NCBI RefSeq assembly: GCF_000315625.1
Contig: NW_005434648.1
Span: 126,320 to 190,319, forward strand
Length of the DNA stretch: 64,000 nucleotides
Reading direction: 5' to 3'
Origin: Guillardia theta CCMP2712
Lineage: Eukaryota > Cryptophyceae > Pyrenomonadales > Geminigeraceae
Shown in pieces: positions 12,901-24,437 of this stretch. Each line of letters starts with the position of its first letter. Position 1 is the stretch's first letter. Both the position numbers and the translations under genes were made by a program. The notes under the pieces are model-generated. The model worked only from the letters and a program-made list of their open reading frames with translations, had not been told where the DNA came from and did not search any database.

Positions 12901-14858
12901 CTGAGTCTTGTGACAGTCCTTCCACGGGTCGATGCCAGAGTTTGCAAAGAATCAAAACCGGCGGGACCTTAAAGTTGCTTACGGGCGAGAAGGTCTTGCG
13001 TCTGTGATAGACTGCATGCAGGTGAGCGGAGGACAAAGTGCCAGCGTACTTGTCCTCCTCCTCCTCCTCCTCCTCCTCCTCCTCCTCCTCCTCCTCCTCC
13101 TCCTCCTCTTTCTCCACTTTCTCCTCCTCCTCCTCCTCCTCCTCTTACCTCTCCTTTTCCTCTCCTCTCCTCTCCTGTTCCTCTTCTTTCCTCCGCCCTC
13201 TGATCACCGTCTCTCTGTGCGCTTGTTGCTGATTCCTGAGCTCCCACGGCAGAGCAACCTTATGGAGCGACTGGGTGCCATCCGTCAGGGCATCGACTCC
13301 CTCCGCCTCGCCCGCACTCGCGTCACGAGCATGTCAGCCACCTTCCTCTGCTTCCCGCCTGATCAACAACCGTGCAGGGCTGACTCGGGGGAGCTGAAGG
13401 AGAGGTCGGAGGAGGAAGAGGAGTGTCTGGAGCATCACGTCCGATCTCAGGTTTGGCAAGAGGGCAAGACAACTCTTTCACCTCTGCTGCAGATCAGGCT
13501 TGCGGAGAATTCCTGCCTTGAGTACCTGCAAATCGTGAGAACAGAACTAGCGCGGGAGGTAAGACAATCCTCCTCTTCCTTGACCTGTCCCGGCTGCTCC
13601 TCCTCTCTGCTCCTCCTCTCCTCTCCTCTCCTCCTTTCTCCCTCCTTTGCTTTTTCTCCTTCTTCCGCTTTCGATGCTTAAAATTTGTTTGCCCTGCTCT
13701 CTGCCTTTCCTTCTTCCCCTCCCCATCGGCTCCTCCTCTCTTCCTCTTAACGGATGTCAAAGGCTCATGTCTCCTCGGGGGCGGAAAAGGCAGCCTGTGG
13801 CAGCGCGCAAGCGACAGACAAGAAACCCGACGAGCGCGAGACCTCTGTTCCTCTTCCTCCTCCTGTGCCGAGCAGCTCGACCTCGCCGCAGAAGCAAGAC
13901 GCCGACAGCGCGCGTCAAGACCAGGGCGGCAGAGAGGAGGAAAGGAGAGCAGCAGGAGGCGCGACAAAGGAGGACAAGTGCTCTGAGGACCAGCAGGAGG
14001 AGAGGGGGGTCAACCCGAGCCAAGTGAACCCACCCAAGAGTATGATGAAGCAGATCTACGTGAGTGTCGATGCTGAGCGCTGCTCTCCCCCACCTGACCG
14101 GGTTGACGGGCAGAACAATCAGCTCCAGAGCCTCGAGAAGGAGGCGGAGGGCCTCCGAGAACACCTGGCTGTCAAGGAGCTCGCGCTCCGGATCCTGCAA
14201 GAAGATCACTGTAGATACTGCTTCCACTCCTTCTACGCCGAACACCTCCGGGGTGACGACAGCGCGAGGAGCGCTAGCGAACAGGGGCCGCAGGAGCAGG
14301 TCAGGGCTGAACGACCCGGTCGAGCTGTCCCGCGCAGCGCCGTCATCGCGCTGCTGCCCAAGTGCTACCTCTGTCAGAGCTGTGCAGAGAGGATGAGCCA
14401 GGGCAACGAGGGCAAGGACATGCCCTGGTGAGCTCGAGCTAGGGGTTGAGGGGGAGGAGGAGCGTCTGAAGCACGGTTGCAGGAAGAAGACGCGGCGAGC
14501 TGGGAGAACGAACGCGACGGGTCGGAGGAACAGAAGGGCAGCGCAAGAGTCGCAGGGTGGCAACTCCCGGTGAAGAGGTGGGAGGGTGACGCGTAGCTGA
14601 CGTCTCCTCGCAGACCGTCCTCCGCCACTCCCGAGGACAGCGGGGACGAGATCTTCGCGAGCGAGTCGAGCTCCGCAAGGCGTGCAAGGGAGCAGGTGAG
14701 GACGAAGTGGGGCTGTGCTCGAGCTCTGCTGATGGTTGGCGGAGGAGCAGGCGTCGGGCAAGCAGGAGCGAACGGTGCCCGAGGAATTCTTCGTGGGATC
14801 CGACGTGGAGCTGGAGCACTGTGCGACCGAATGCTTCAAGAGCCTGGCGATCCACTAG
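9967..14858 (+). CDS. Kelch-repeat protein with two RPEL actin-binding motifs and a Cys-rich C-terminus
   Basis: The chosen start at 9967 opens exon 1 (to 10099), which joins in phase to exons encoding an acidic N-terminus and then Kelch blades: ARNCHTATMVGDKMLVFGGF, RYAHTAVSFRGLLYVFGGYG, RAAHTANIVGSKMYIFGGNN, VYNDMYIIDVDCMEWREVAT, LPDGNVLVWGGGSVGRLHND and RVGHSLCMWGTEMYIFGGGD, consistent with a six-bladed beta-propeller. After a charged linker come two RPEL-type motifs, LEDKLKNRPSK/EDLVQQNIL and LERKLRS/RPQIRQLVLHNII, each interrupted by an intron at the slash. Next are MPEFAKNQNRRDLKVAYGRE, a helical region (SNLMERLGAIRQGIDSLRLA), a low-complexity linker and Cys pairs (HCRYCFHSFY; LLPKCYLCQSCAERM; ELEHCATECFKS) that could bind zinc. 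RPEL motifs bind G-actin, so a cytoskeletal or actin-sensing role is likely. Exons after 12900 read in one frame with the RPEL exon, which argues for a single gene. Confidence 0.7.
13056..13146 (+). repeat. (CCT)n microsatellite in an intron
   Basis: A nearly pure CTC/CCT run lies in the Kelch-RPEL intron between the exon ending VIDCMQ and the one starting SNLMERL. The poly-Leu, poly-Ser and poly-Glu frames over it are artefacts of the repeat. Confidence 0.9.
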
Positions 14859-15082
14859 GGCAAGTCTACCATGAGATGACCGAATGACAATGTCTGCTCG
14901 TGTATCTAGTGAAGGAGCTGATGCGAGAACTCATAGCTGACACGATGGTTTGAGTGCAAGCTGCGCGGAGGATAAGTGGAAGGGAAGCAGGGAGAGGGAG
15001 AGAAATAATGTGCTGAAGACGAGACGAAATCATGTGAGGGCCAGGGAAAGGGAGGAGGAAACGGGTTGGACAGGCAGGCAAG

Positions 15083-15142
<60 letters not shown>

Positions 15143-15348
15143 CACGAAGTCATACTGTCACATGTTGTTTCTTGTTCTGCATCAATTCGATTCTCACAAA
15201 TATTTTCATCGGACCTTCTACCAGGGGTCAGGGGTGATCGATTCAGGACCCACTACCCCTATTTTCTATATCAAAGTACCGTAGTACATAACATATTCGA
15301 ATGACCCCCACCCCCCCGGGGTTACAGCAACGCTCGTAGACCAGCAGC
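14859..15348. other. Intergenic region with (CAGG)n tetranucleotide repeat
   Basis: This lies between two tandem plus-strand genes. About 15070-15144 is a GGCA/CAGG tetranucleotide run of roughly 17 units. The stretch 15225-15325 has AGGGGTCAGGGGT and ACCCCCACCCC words around an AT-rich core, like the other ACCCC/GGGGT islands. Confidence 0.75.
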
Positions 15349-15508
15349 ATGGCGGGGCCTCTGGGAGGGCTGCCGGTGCGGGAGGCGTACAGGAAGGCGC
15401 GAGTGAACCCAGACGAGGTTGACATGGAGGGGCTGGGACTAGACATCACCACATGCTCCAAGGAGATCCTCATCAGGTTGCTCAACTCAGCTTGCCCTGA
15501 AGCAAACA

Positions 15509-15602
<94 letters not shown>

Positions 15603-15606
15603 CCTT

Positions 15607-15638
<32 letters not shown>

Positions 15639-15654
15639 CCTTCTGCTCCTCCTG

Positions 15655-15698
<44 letters not shown>

Positions 15699-17068
15699 CG
15701 AGGTATTCCTCATCCTGCTGCTGTTCTTCTCGTTCCTACTGCTGCTCCTCCTCCTGGTCTACCATAAGCTCCTCCACCCGCGTTCACACTCGGAGCTCGC
15801 AGGCCCAAGAAAAACGTGTGGGGTCGCCCCGTGCCTGTTGGGCCGAGGGACTTGCTCAAGGCCATGGGGTACTCGGAGAGCGGCTACCTCCTCCCTCTGA
15901 AGCACTGGAAGCCCGGCCTGAAGGAGGGGAACCACCCCTGCTGGCTCGAGGAAGGAGACGAGAAGGTTCCCAAGTGTGCACACAGGATCCCGTACGTGAC
16001 GGCGACGGGGAACTCAGTGAGGAGGGAGGAGCGCGATGCGAGCAGCGAGCTCACATGCGTGTAGGTTACTCCCTTCGTGGGCTTCGAGAAGGTGGACGAC
16101 CTTGGGGCCTGCGTGCGATTCACATCGCCGTATGTGTATATAGGAAGAGAGAGGCAGTGGTTCCGGTGATGTGCTCCCCGCTCCTCTCCCTCCCTACCAT
16201 CCTCCCTGCCTTCCTGCATCCCTCCCTGTCCCCCTGTCTCCCTGCCCCCTCCGCACTCTCCTCTCTCGCTCTTGTCTCGCTTCCCCCTCCTCGCTCTCCT
16301 CTGAGCGCTCGGCAGACTAACAGGAGACCACCCTCCGGAGGAGACGAGGCAGCTGACAGTGAGGCATCTGTCGTATCTGCTGGGGCTGGTGTACGAGGAA
16401 GGGACCTTGGATTGCGAGTGCGTCATATGAGATCTCCAGCACGAGAGACCTGACGCTGCGCAGGTACGGGTGGGTGCGCAAGTACCCCAAGACCGCCCAT
16501 GAGCAGCTGGCGCAGCTGTACTACAACGGCCTGCAGGTGAGGGAGGAGCGGGAGTGTCGAGCCTTGTGTGAGGAGGGAAGATGATGGCTGGACAGGAGCA
16601 CTCGCCCTCCTACTCCATCTACTACCTGGCCGGGAGGAGCTACAACGACATCCTGAGCTTCGATGCGAGGAAAGCAGAGTTCAGCCCCGAAGAGCTCGCC
16701 AAGAAGAAGCGAGAGGAGCAGCGGGCCAAGGAAGTTGCCATCCAGTCAGCCTCTCCTCCTACCTCCTGCTGTGTGGTGATGGGTGAGACGCCTGCAGGCA
16801 AGAGCGAACGAGAGCACTGGAGCGCCAGACGCTGCTCAAGGAGCTGGCATCGATGGCGAAGCAGGAGGACGAAGACTTCCGGAAGAGCTTGAGGAACAAG
16901 CAGCTGGACGGTCGGGAGGAGGCGCGCATGTGACTCGAGGATGCTGACGTTCACGCAGAGGAGTCGAAGAAGATCGAAGAGGCGATGAAGAAGCGAGACC
17001 AGAGGGAAATGATGCAGATGGCCCAAGCGAAGATGTTGGAGAGGATGAGGATGGAGCTGGAAGATTAA
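15349..17068 (+). CDS. Hypothetical protein with charged coiled-coil C-terminus
   Basis: Function is not recognised. Exon 1 (15349-15474) starts MAGPLGGLPVREAYRKARV and splices in phase over a repeat-filled intron to RPKKNVWGRPVPVGPRDLLK with YSESGYLLPLKHWKPGLKEG and NHPCWLEEGDEKVPK. Later exons read VTPFVGFEKVDDLGACVRFT, HPPEETRQLTVRHLSYLLGL, RYGWVRKYPKTAHEQLAQLY and SIYYLAGRSYNDILSFDARK. The C-terminus is a highly charged helix with KKREEQRAKE, LLKELASMAKQEDEDFRKSL and ESKKIEEAMKKRDQREMMQM, and ends MRMELED. Between EEGTLDCE (about 16410) and STRDLTLRRYGW the frame changes without an obvious GT donor, so that junction is unresolved. The gene converges on the NACHT-WD40 gene, whose stop lies only about 90 bp away. 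Confidence 0.6.
15509..15702 (+). repeat. (CTGCTC)n hexanucleotide repeat filling an intron
   Basis: About 190 bp of CTCCTG/CTGCTC units with few interruptions sit between the donor at about 15475 and the acceptor at 15801. The poly-Leu frame on + and the Arg/Ser frame on - are repeat artefacts, because flanking exons join in phase only when the repeat is removed. Confidence 0.9.
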
Positions 17069-17159
17069 AACCGTCCAAGACCGACGGCTCCTTGAATCTC
17101 GACATCGAAACAAATACAAAAATCTGCACAGAGGGAAAGAGAAAAGAATAGACGACATG

Positions 17160-20100
17160 TCAGTAGTCTCCTGGCAGCATCAGTCTCAGCACGAAGACGC
17201 TCCCGTCAGCTGCCCCGCAGGCGATCTCCTCGTTGTCCTCCCCTGTGCTACCAGCGATGCATCGCAGAGGATGCGTGCTGGCAAAGAGAGCGACTTGATG
17301 CCACTGGAAGAACTCGGAGAACTCTCCCTGCATGTGCGACTTGGAGACTGCGAAGTGCTGGGAGCCCACTCGCACTCGCTCGTCCGGCCTGAACTCCTCG
17401 GCCTCCAGCTTCACTTTGAGCCAGGCTCGCACTGACCTGTCCTCCGACACAGTGAAGAGATGCTTGCCGCTGGTGGCGAACGAGCACTGGTGGATGGGCC
17501 CGTAGTGACCTCGGATGACGGACAGGCAGGTGTACGGAGCTCCTGCCATCCACTCCCTCACCGTCTGATCTGACGACACGGTATAGATGAATTGCCCGTC
17601 CTTGCTGAAGCAGCAGCCGTTGACTGCCTGCATGTGCCCCACGAGGGTCGCCAGGCAGTTCCCCCACTGCGTGTTCCAGACTTTCGCCGTCCCGTCGAGG
17701 GAGGTGGTGATAGCGCGCTCGCTCGCCATGGCTGGGTGGAAGCAGCAGGAGACAACCGCGTCCTCGTGCCGGTCTCGAATCTTCTCGACGCGCCATCCTC
17801 CCGTCCCCTCGATCTCAACCCCGAGCTTCAGCAGCAGCTTCTTCGACTCGATGTCCCAGATGATGGCAGAGCCGTCGAAGGAGCCCGCAAGGACTCGACC
17901 GGCGCGCTCGTCCGGCGGCTGCTCGGGAGAGAAGGCGATGCAGGTCAGGTAGGTGGAGTTGTGCCTGAACTCTTCGTCCTCGCTCCCCGTCAGGTTCTTC
18001 CACAGCCTCACAGTCCCGTCGTAGAGTGAGGTCGTCAAGATCCCACTCTTCCTGTCCCCCACCAACGGTGAGAAGCAGCAGGAGGTGACTCGGTCGCCGT
18101 GCCCTTGGAAGCTCATGATCTCTCTCCCCCTCCTCCCTCCCCACAGCTTGATGCTGCCGTCTCCTGCTCCCGTCGCCAGCTCAGTCCCATCCGCGCTGTA
18201 GCTCGCGCATGTCACGTCGGTCTTGGGATGTCCCGTGAAAGTCTCCGCGGAGTCTGTGTCCTGGATCGCCCAGACCTGCGAAGCTCGTCAGTGCCAGCCT
18301 CACATGCAAGAGGAGGTGAAGGAAGCAGGAGAAGGAGGCTGGAGGAGGCTGAGGGAGGCTGGAGGAGGCTGGAGGAGGCTGGTGGAGGAGTAGGAAGACC
18401 TTGCATAGTCCGTCCATGGAGCCAGAGATGAGAAACTTGCCCAGGTGGTCGAACATCACGTCGTTGACTCGCCCCGAGTGAGACCCGAAGCTCATCACGC
18501 TCATGGCCGTGCTAATGTCCACCAGGTCGATCCTCCCGCTGTCCAGCCCCACGGCCACGAACGAGCCGTCGGGGGAGAAGTGGCATGCTCGGATCTCGGC
18601 GCGGTCCTCGTAGTTGCTGATGAAAGCTCCTCCCCTCTCCACATCCCAGACTTTCATCGTGTGATCGAGACTCGCAGAGCTGATGCGATTCCCTTCGTCG
18701 TTGAAGTCGATGTGGACAACGACGGAGCTGTGGCCCTGGAGGACGTGCTTCAGGCTCATCCCATCCGTCATGGAGAGGTCGAACACTTTCATCGTCCCTC
18801 CCTTCATCCCTGTCACCACTCTGTTCACGTTGGGGCTGATGGCGACGCAGGTGATGGGCGAGGGCCTGCCCTCCTCGTCCTCGTCGACGATCTCAAACAT
18901 CTTCTCATACCTGTTGTAGATCTGCCCCGACGGGCTCGCCAGCTGCGGCAGGTCCCACAGGTTGACCAGCCCGTCGCTCGACACTAGGACCATCTTCTTC
19001 CCGTCGATGGACAGCGCTCCTCCGGAGATGAACGTGCTGCCCAGCACCTCCCTCGCCCTCTCCTTCAGGCTCATCATGTCGCACAGCACGACCGTCCCCT
19101 CCGCTGACACCGCCAGGAGCAGCCTCCCGTCCCCGGAGAAGGAGACCGACTTTGGGATCGCAGGGGTCGCGAACCCTCCGACCTCCAACCCGCTCCGACT
19201 GTCCCACACCGAGACTTTCCCTCCGAACCCGTCGGTCGACGCTGTCACGATCTGCCGCCCGTCTGGACTGTAAGCGACGCACTCGATGGGCCCGTTGCAC
19301 TTGAGGGTCATGATACAGGGATCGCCCAGCTGGCTCTTGTTGAGGAACTTGAACCAGGCGACCTCAACCTTCTCGTTGCTCACGATGCGCAGCGCTTCCA
19401 CCGCCACCGACGACTCGTCCGGCATGTTCGCCCCCTGCGCACAAGGAACACGTCACGCGTCGGAGGGGGGTGGAGAGGTGAGCACCTGCTGGATGACAAG
19501 CTCGGGGTGGAGCTTGAAGATATCTGCGAAGGTGTTGACGAACTTCTGGAAGTCTCCAATCCTGATCCTCTGCAGAAAGCTCAAGGTCGGAATGCTGTCG
19601 TCATCCTCCTCGGAGTAGATGAAGTGAGTCGCATCCTGCAGACAACATGAGGCTCGTCTCTTCCCAGCGTCATAACTCTCTTCTCCAACTCTCCCTCCCT
19701 TCCCGTTCCCTAGTACCTCTCCCTTCCTCACTTCACTCCTCCCTCACCAGCGCGGCTGAAAAGTCCGTGAGCAGGTGATAGGGGTCAGCAGCCCGCGACT
19801 TCGTCTCGATGAACTTGAGGGAGGTCAAGAGGATCTCGACGAGCTTCCAGTCCTTTGCGAGGATCCGGTGGAAAATCAGGTCCTGGGTCGCGTGCACAAA
19901 CTGCCACAGCAGCTCCGCATGCAGCCATCGCTCCATCACGGAGCCGCGGGCGTTGGCGAGCTCGTTGGGCTTCTCCTTGTTGATCTGGTGGCCGAAGAAG
20001 TCAGCGAGGCTTCGGTGAACTTCGGCCAAGCTGGTGGCTCTGTGCCAGAAGCACTTGTGCGTGCAGTATCGCTTCATCAGCTCCACCCTGATCCCCTCGT

Positions 20101-22465
20101 GCCGCAGTCGCAGGTCCTGCGCCCGGATGTCGTAGTGACCGCGAGGACGGAGCAGAGGAGCGAGGTCGCGGACGAAGCGAGCCCAGTCACTTGCCTTCTT
20201 GAGGCAGAGGAAGTTCTCCGAGTCCAGGTCCACATGGTCCTCTATGTTCGCCCGGTGTTCCGGGGAGGACAGGAGCAGCTGCAGGAGCTCAGCCTGCGAC
20301 AGGCCGTACCTGGCCAACGCTAAGAACATCATTGAGTTCCGCACCAGCTCCTTGCCGTGCTTGTTCTCCAGCTGATCCAGGATGTGGTCGATGAGGCCCT
20401 CGAAGGTTCCGGGCAGCATGCTCGCTTCTTCGAGCGCTGGCAGCTTTCGCTCAAGGCTGAGGAGATACTCTACCGCCATCACCAGGTAGATGGCGAGGCC
20501 GCTGTCGGGCTTCTCCAGGACAGCTTCTGTCTCGTAGACTCCCAGGAGACCCGGATCTTCCTCCTCCTGCTGCTCCTCCTTGTCTCCCTCCTTGCCGCCC
20601 TTCGCATCCGCCTCGTCCTTTTCAGCCTTGTGCTTCTCCTTCTTGGCCTTCTTCTTCCTCTTCGATGGGCCTCTGATCTTCTCCCGCTGCAGGCGGCGCT
20701 GCATTCTCTCGTCCTTGAGCCGCTGCAGCTCGGCCATTGCCTTCTGCCTCATCGCCTCCTTCTGCCGGTTGAGCTCCGTTGTCACGGCCGTGTTGTGCTT
20801 CGTGACGAGGTAACGGAAGAGCGCGATCTTCTGCTCGCCGTCGAAGGAGTCCAGCTCGATCACGTACCCCAGCTGCACCTTGCTGGAGACAACCTGCAGC
20901 TCCTTGTTGTCTAGCAAGCTCATGATGCTGATGCTCTCTCTTAGCAGGAGGGGCAGCCACTCCAAGAGAGGAGGAGAGTACAGGTCCTGGACCTCAGAGA
21001 CCGCATCGATGATGATGATGGGAGGCCGCCCTTGCTCCACCAGGTGCGTGATGATCTCTGAGATGTACTGCTTCACGTCCTCTATCGCATCAGGGATCGT
21101 TTGGAACCTCTTCGCACTTGAGTACTTGCTCAGCATCATACAGAGCGTCTGCAGGAGGATCCGCGTGTCCCTCGACCCGCTCGTCGCCCCGACGAACAAG
21201 GGGCAGACGATGGCGTGCGGGTCCTCTAGCTGAATCTGCTTGGCGGCAGCGGCGAGCACGAAACTCTTGCCGACTCCATGACGCCCGAGGAGGATAAGGG
21301 AGCCGTGCTTGGAAGTCTGAGCAAACTCAACTAAGAGATCGAGCGCATCCTGCCTGGCAATGAAGGGCTCAGTGCCGTAGGCATCAACCGCATGCGTCCC
21401 GAAGGAATCGAGGTGATGCTTCTGACAGACAAGCTCCTTGGAGCAGACATCGACCACTCCATCCTCAAGGGCCCCGTCCTCCGGCTCTTCCACCATGAAG
21501 CGCATGTAGTTGTCGTTGTTGAACTGCAAGTTCGCTACATCGCGATTGAACGCAAAGTCAATGATCTTTGGCTTCTCCTTGACTTCCTCCTTCTCCTCGA
21601 ACTCATCGTCTTGATCTTTGTCCGCAATCACCCCTTGTTTCTTCAGGTACTCCTTCCCCTTCTGCAGCACCACCTCCCTCTTCCTCGCCTTCGCTTCCAC
21701 AGCGACGTCTGCCACCTCGTCTTTCATCTTGATCTCAATGTTCGCAGCTATCAGCGCCTCCTCTGACTTCGCTTTCACTTCCTGCACCGCAGCTTTCATG
21801 TCGCCCTCCACCTTGACGTCCTCGTTATCTCCTTCTCCCTTCGGGTTCACGTTTTCTGCCCTCCTCGTCAGGAGATTTCCCCGCTCCGCTCTCAGCTCTC
21901 TGATCTCTGCCTGCAGTGCTGCCTTGGCTGCCTCATCTGCAGCTGAGCGATTGGCGAGGTTCTCCTGCATCCTCCGGAGCTCCTGCCGCAGTTTCGTCTC
22001 CTTGGCTGCCACATCCGCCTTGTACTTCTCAAACTCCTCCTGCAGCTTTTCAAGAGCGTACTTGTGCATGTACGCCTCCCTCTCGGGGTTGGCCATCTGG
22101 GCGAGATGAGCCTCCGCCTGGTCCTTTGCCTTTGTCACTTCCACGTTCTCAGACTTGAGCAGTCGAATCGCAGCCATCATCTCCTGAAGCTTCTGAATGA
22201 GCTCCTTGTTCCTGCTCTCTGAGTCCCCCAGCTTCTCGCCCAGGACTCGGATCTGATCCTGACTCTTGCGGAAGGCCGTCCGCAGCTTGTCCACGTCATC
22301 GTCAGCGTCACTCAATCGATCGATGTCGTCCAGGTTGTCAGGGCCCTGGGACGTTGTGTCCGAAGCCCCCGACCTGAAGCGAAGTCGGCTGAACAAGCCC
22401 TTGCCATGCCCGGCTGTGGAGCCGGTCGTCTCCGATCCTCCAGCCGCGCTTGCTCCTGCACCCAT
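17160..22465 (-). CDS. Coiled-coil, NACHT-type P-loop and WD40-repeat protein (NPHP3/NWD-like)
   Basis: Four exons (22465-19748, 19635-19486, 19434-18400, 18275-17160), all joined in phase 0, give 1672 residues. The N-terminus MGAGASAAGG fits an N-myristoylation signal. Residues ~60-270 are a long coiled coil. A STAND/NACHT-type ATPase follows: FIARQDALDLLVEFAQTSKH, Walker A LLGRHGVGKS near residue 392, FVGATSGSRDTRILLQTLC and Walker B PPIIIIDAVSEVQD near 480. A KKRKKKAKKEKHKAEKDE-type basic insert sits near residue 600. A helical region leads to about a dozen WD40 repeats (residues ~960-1670), with SPDGRQIVTASTDGFGGKVS, SSASLDHTMKVWD, ATGAGDGSIKLWGG and TTSLDGTAKVWNTQ. Coiled coil plus NACHT after a myristoylated start resembles nephrocystin-3, but WD40 replaces its TPRs, as in NWD1 or TEP1. 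A scaffold or signalling role is inferred. Confidence 0.9.
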
Positions 22466-22995
22466 GGATCCCCTTGCGGTAGCAACAGGCGTACAATCGC
22501 CTGGGTCAGCACATATCAGGGGCAGGGGGGCGCCGTTATTTGATCATGCAGGAAGGAGCAGCGAAGAATCTCGTATACAACATGTCTGCTTTCCTGTCGC
22601 TCAGAAGGTCAGAGAGGGTTCAGCCCGGCTCCTCCCTCGCCGCTCCTACTTCCCCCTAGTCGCTCTCCCGCCATAGCCGTTGCAAACGGGTCCGCCTCAG
22701 GTGCTATCTGGGTCCCACCACCATGCGAGAAAAACTGGAGCGACGAACAAGATGACAGGGAGGAAGGGGGAAGGGGAGGGGGAAGGGGAAGGGGGAAGGG
22801 GAGGGGAAGTGCTTGTCAAGAGCAAGGCAGGTCGGGACGAGCAGCAAGAATTCTGCGACCTCTATACGCATTTTAGCTCCTTGAACTTTCTACACACTCA
22901 CATTCGCAGATTTATCAAAATAGTTTAAATTTCCGGTTCAACGAGTTACAGGGTAAGTTAAGAAGCTACAAAACTACAGGAAGTCCTCCTGCGCG
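22466..22995. other. Intergenic region, no gene seen
   Basis: It holds the NACHT-WD40 promoter side and the calmodulin 3' flank. A GGGGAAGGGGGAAGGG purine run lies at 22765-22810, and 22900-22980 is AT-richer and probably calmodulin 3' UTR. Nothing else stands out. Confidence 0.5.
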
Positions 22996-23878
22996 TTAGT
23001 TGAGGATGATTTTTGTGAATTCCTTGTAGTCAATGATTCCATCGCCGTTGACATCGGCTTCACGGATCATTTCATCGACCTCTTCATCAGTCAATTTCTC
23101 CCCCAGGTTGGTCATAACGTGTCGTAGCTCAGCTGCTGAGATAGTTCCATTCCCGTCCTTGTCAAAGACGCGGAAAGCCTCAATGATGTCTTCCTCAGTA
23201 TCCTGATCCTTCATCTTTCGAGCCATGATGGTGAGGAAAGAAGGGAAATCAACAGTTCCATCGCCGTTGGGATCTACCTCGTTGATAATGTCCTGCAACT
23301 CAGCTTCCGTCGGATTCTTTCCCAGAGCACGAATGACAGTTCCTAGATCTTTTGTTGTGATGGTACCATCGCCGCTCTTGTCGAACAGCGAGAACGCTTC
23401 CTTGTATTCAGCAATTTGTTCTTCAGAGAGTTGTTCAGCCTACAAATCAGGTTAGGAGAGATTAATTCTCAATACGTCACAAAACAGGAAAACGACCTAA
23501 CAACAAGAAACGAGAAGGATACAATGGCCCTCCAAAACAACAAAACTTTTGCCTGGATTGCAACACATTTGCGAAAGAAACTTCACAACAATCATACAAA
23601 TTCACATGACTTAAGCGCACGTATTTTTTTTCCGGTCCTTAATCCACACGCACTCATTAGGAAATCGAACCATTACACTAATACATTCTCTTGATAGATA
23701 TTCGTCTCCTAGCACACACGAGCAACTATGTAAATGCAACAAGAATACCCCGGAACACTCGCTTGTATCGTACGACAACCACGACAATTAACCAGCATGT
23801 AGATGCTGATTCCCCCAAACAATCACCATTGCTTCCTCTCTTCGCATGACACACGTCTTGGTTGTCCTCACTCACCAT
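22996..23878 (-). CDS. Calmodulin
   Basis: Ca2+ sensor with four EF hands, 148 residues. Exon 1 is only the ATG (23878-23876), followed directly by a GTGAG donor. A 436-nt intron ends at TTGTAG, and exon 2 (23439-22996) starts [20 protein letters not shown]. The calcium loops are [36 protein letters not shown] and [12 protein letters not shown], all with Asp at position 1 and Gly at position 6, so all four should bind calcium. Loop 2 ends in Ser (position 12) instead of the usual Glu, which may weaken site II. The C-terminus EFTKIILN differs from the usual EFVxMM ending. Identification is secure; the one-codon first exon rests on the splice sites. Confidence 0.95.
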
Positions 23879-24437
23879 GGTTAGCCGCCGTAGATGCCGC
23901 GCAGCCGTTGAGAGCGTTTAAAAGTAGGGGTGGGGTGAGTACCGGTTCTCCCCGTCTCGAGGGTAGTGTAGTGTGTGCCAAAATCCTTGGGATTACCCAC
24001 AAATTCCATATCAAAAGTACCGGTAACTTTGCATTTCATGCCAAATGATGGGGTGGGGTGATCAGGAAGGGGGTGTAGAACACAGAAGGTTGTCTTCCCG
24101 CGGATCGAGAAGCATTTCAAAATTTCAGGTTTCCTTGAAAACACTCTCTAAAACTTGAAATATATAATGAATTTCATTATTCCTCATCAAATTTTACCAA
24201 CCGATTCCTCACTCTGGACCCCTGTATTATCCCTTCACCACCCCCAACTCTGCAAGGTGGGTAGTGGTGCTTTGACCCTGAGTTCGGTTCCGTTGTGTAT
24301 GAGGGAGATGAAGGCTGACACCACTCACTCAGTAGTCCCTGTCCACTCGGACTTACGGCCCCGGGCTGCCCGGTCAGGCCCGGTCCCGTTGCTGAGCGGG
24401 GATGAGGGGTTCATAGGACGGCAAGGTTTGCGGGGGA
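23879..24437. other. Intergenic region with GGGGT/ACCCC runs and a short GC-rich patch
   Basis: It separates the divergent calmodulin and C2CD5 genes. Words such as GGGGTGGGGTGA and ACCACCCCCA occur at 23925-24080 and 24225-24260, around an AT-rich core at 24140-24190. A CGGCCCCGGGCTGCCCGG patch lies at 24357-24395, close to the C2CD5 start. Confidence 0.5.

Noticed and set aside
15066-15145. Cys-Leu-Pro-Ala repeat protein on the minus strand
   Set aside because: This is translation of the CAGG tetranucleotide run, in an intergenic position with no exon signals.
15243-15900. Long poly-Leu frame on + and Ser/Arg-repeat frame on -
   Set aside because: Both are translations of the intronic CTGCTC repeat; flanking exons join in phase when it is removed.
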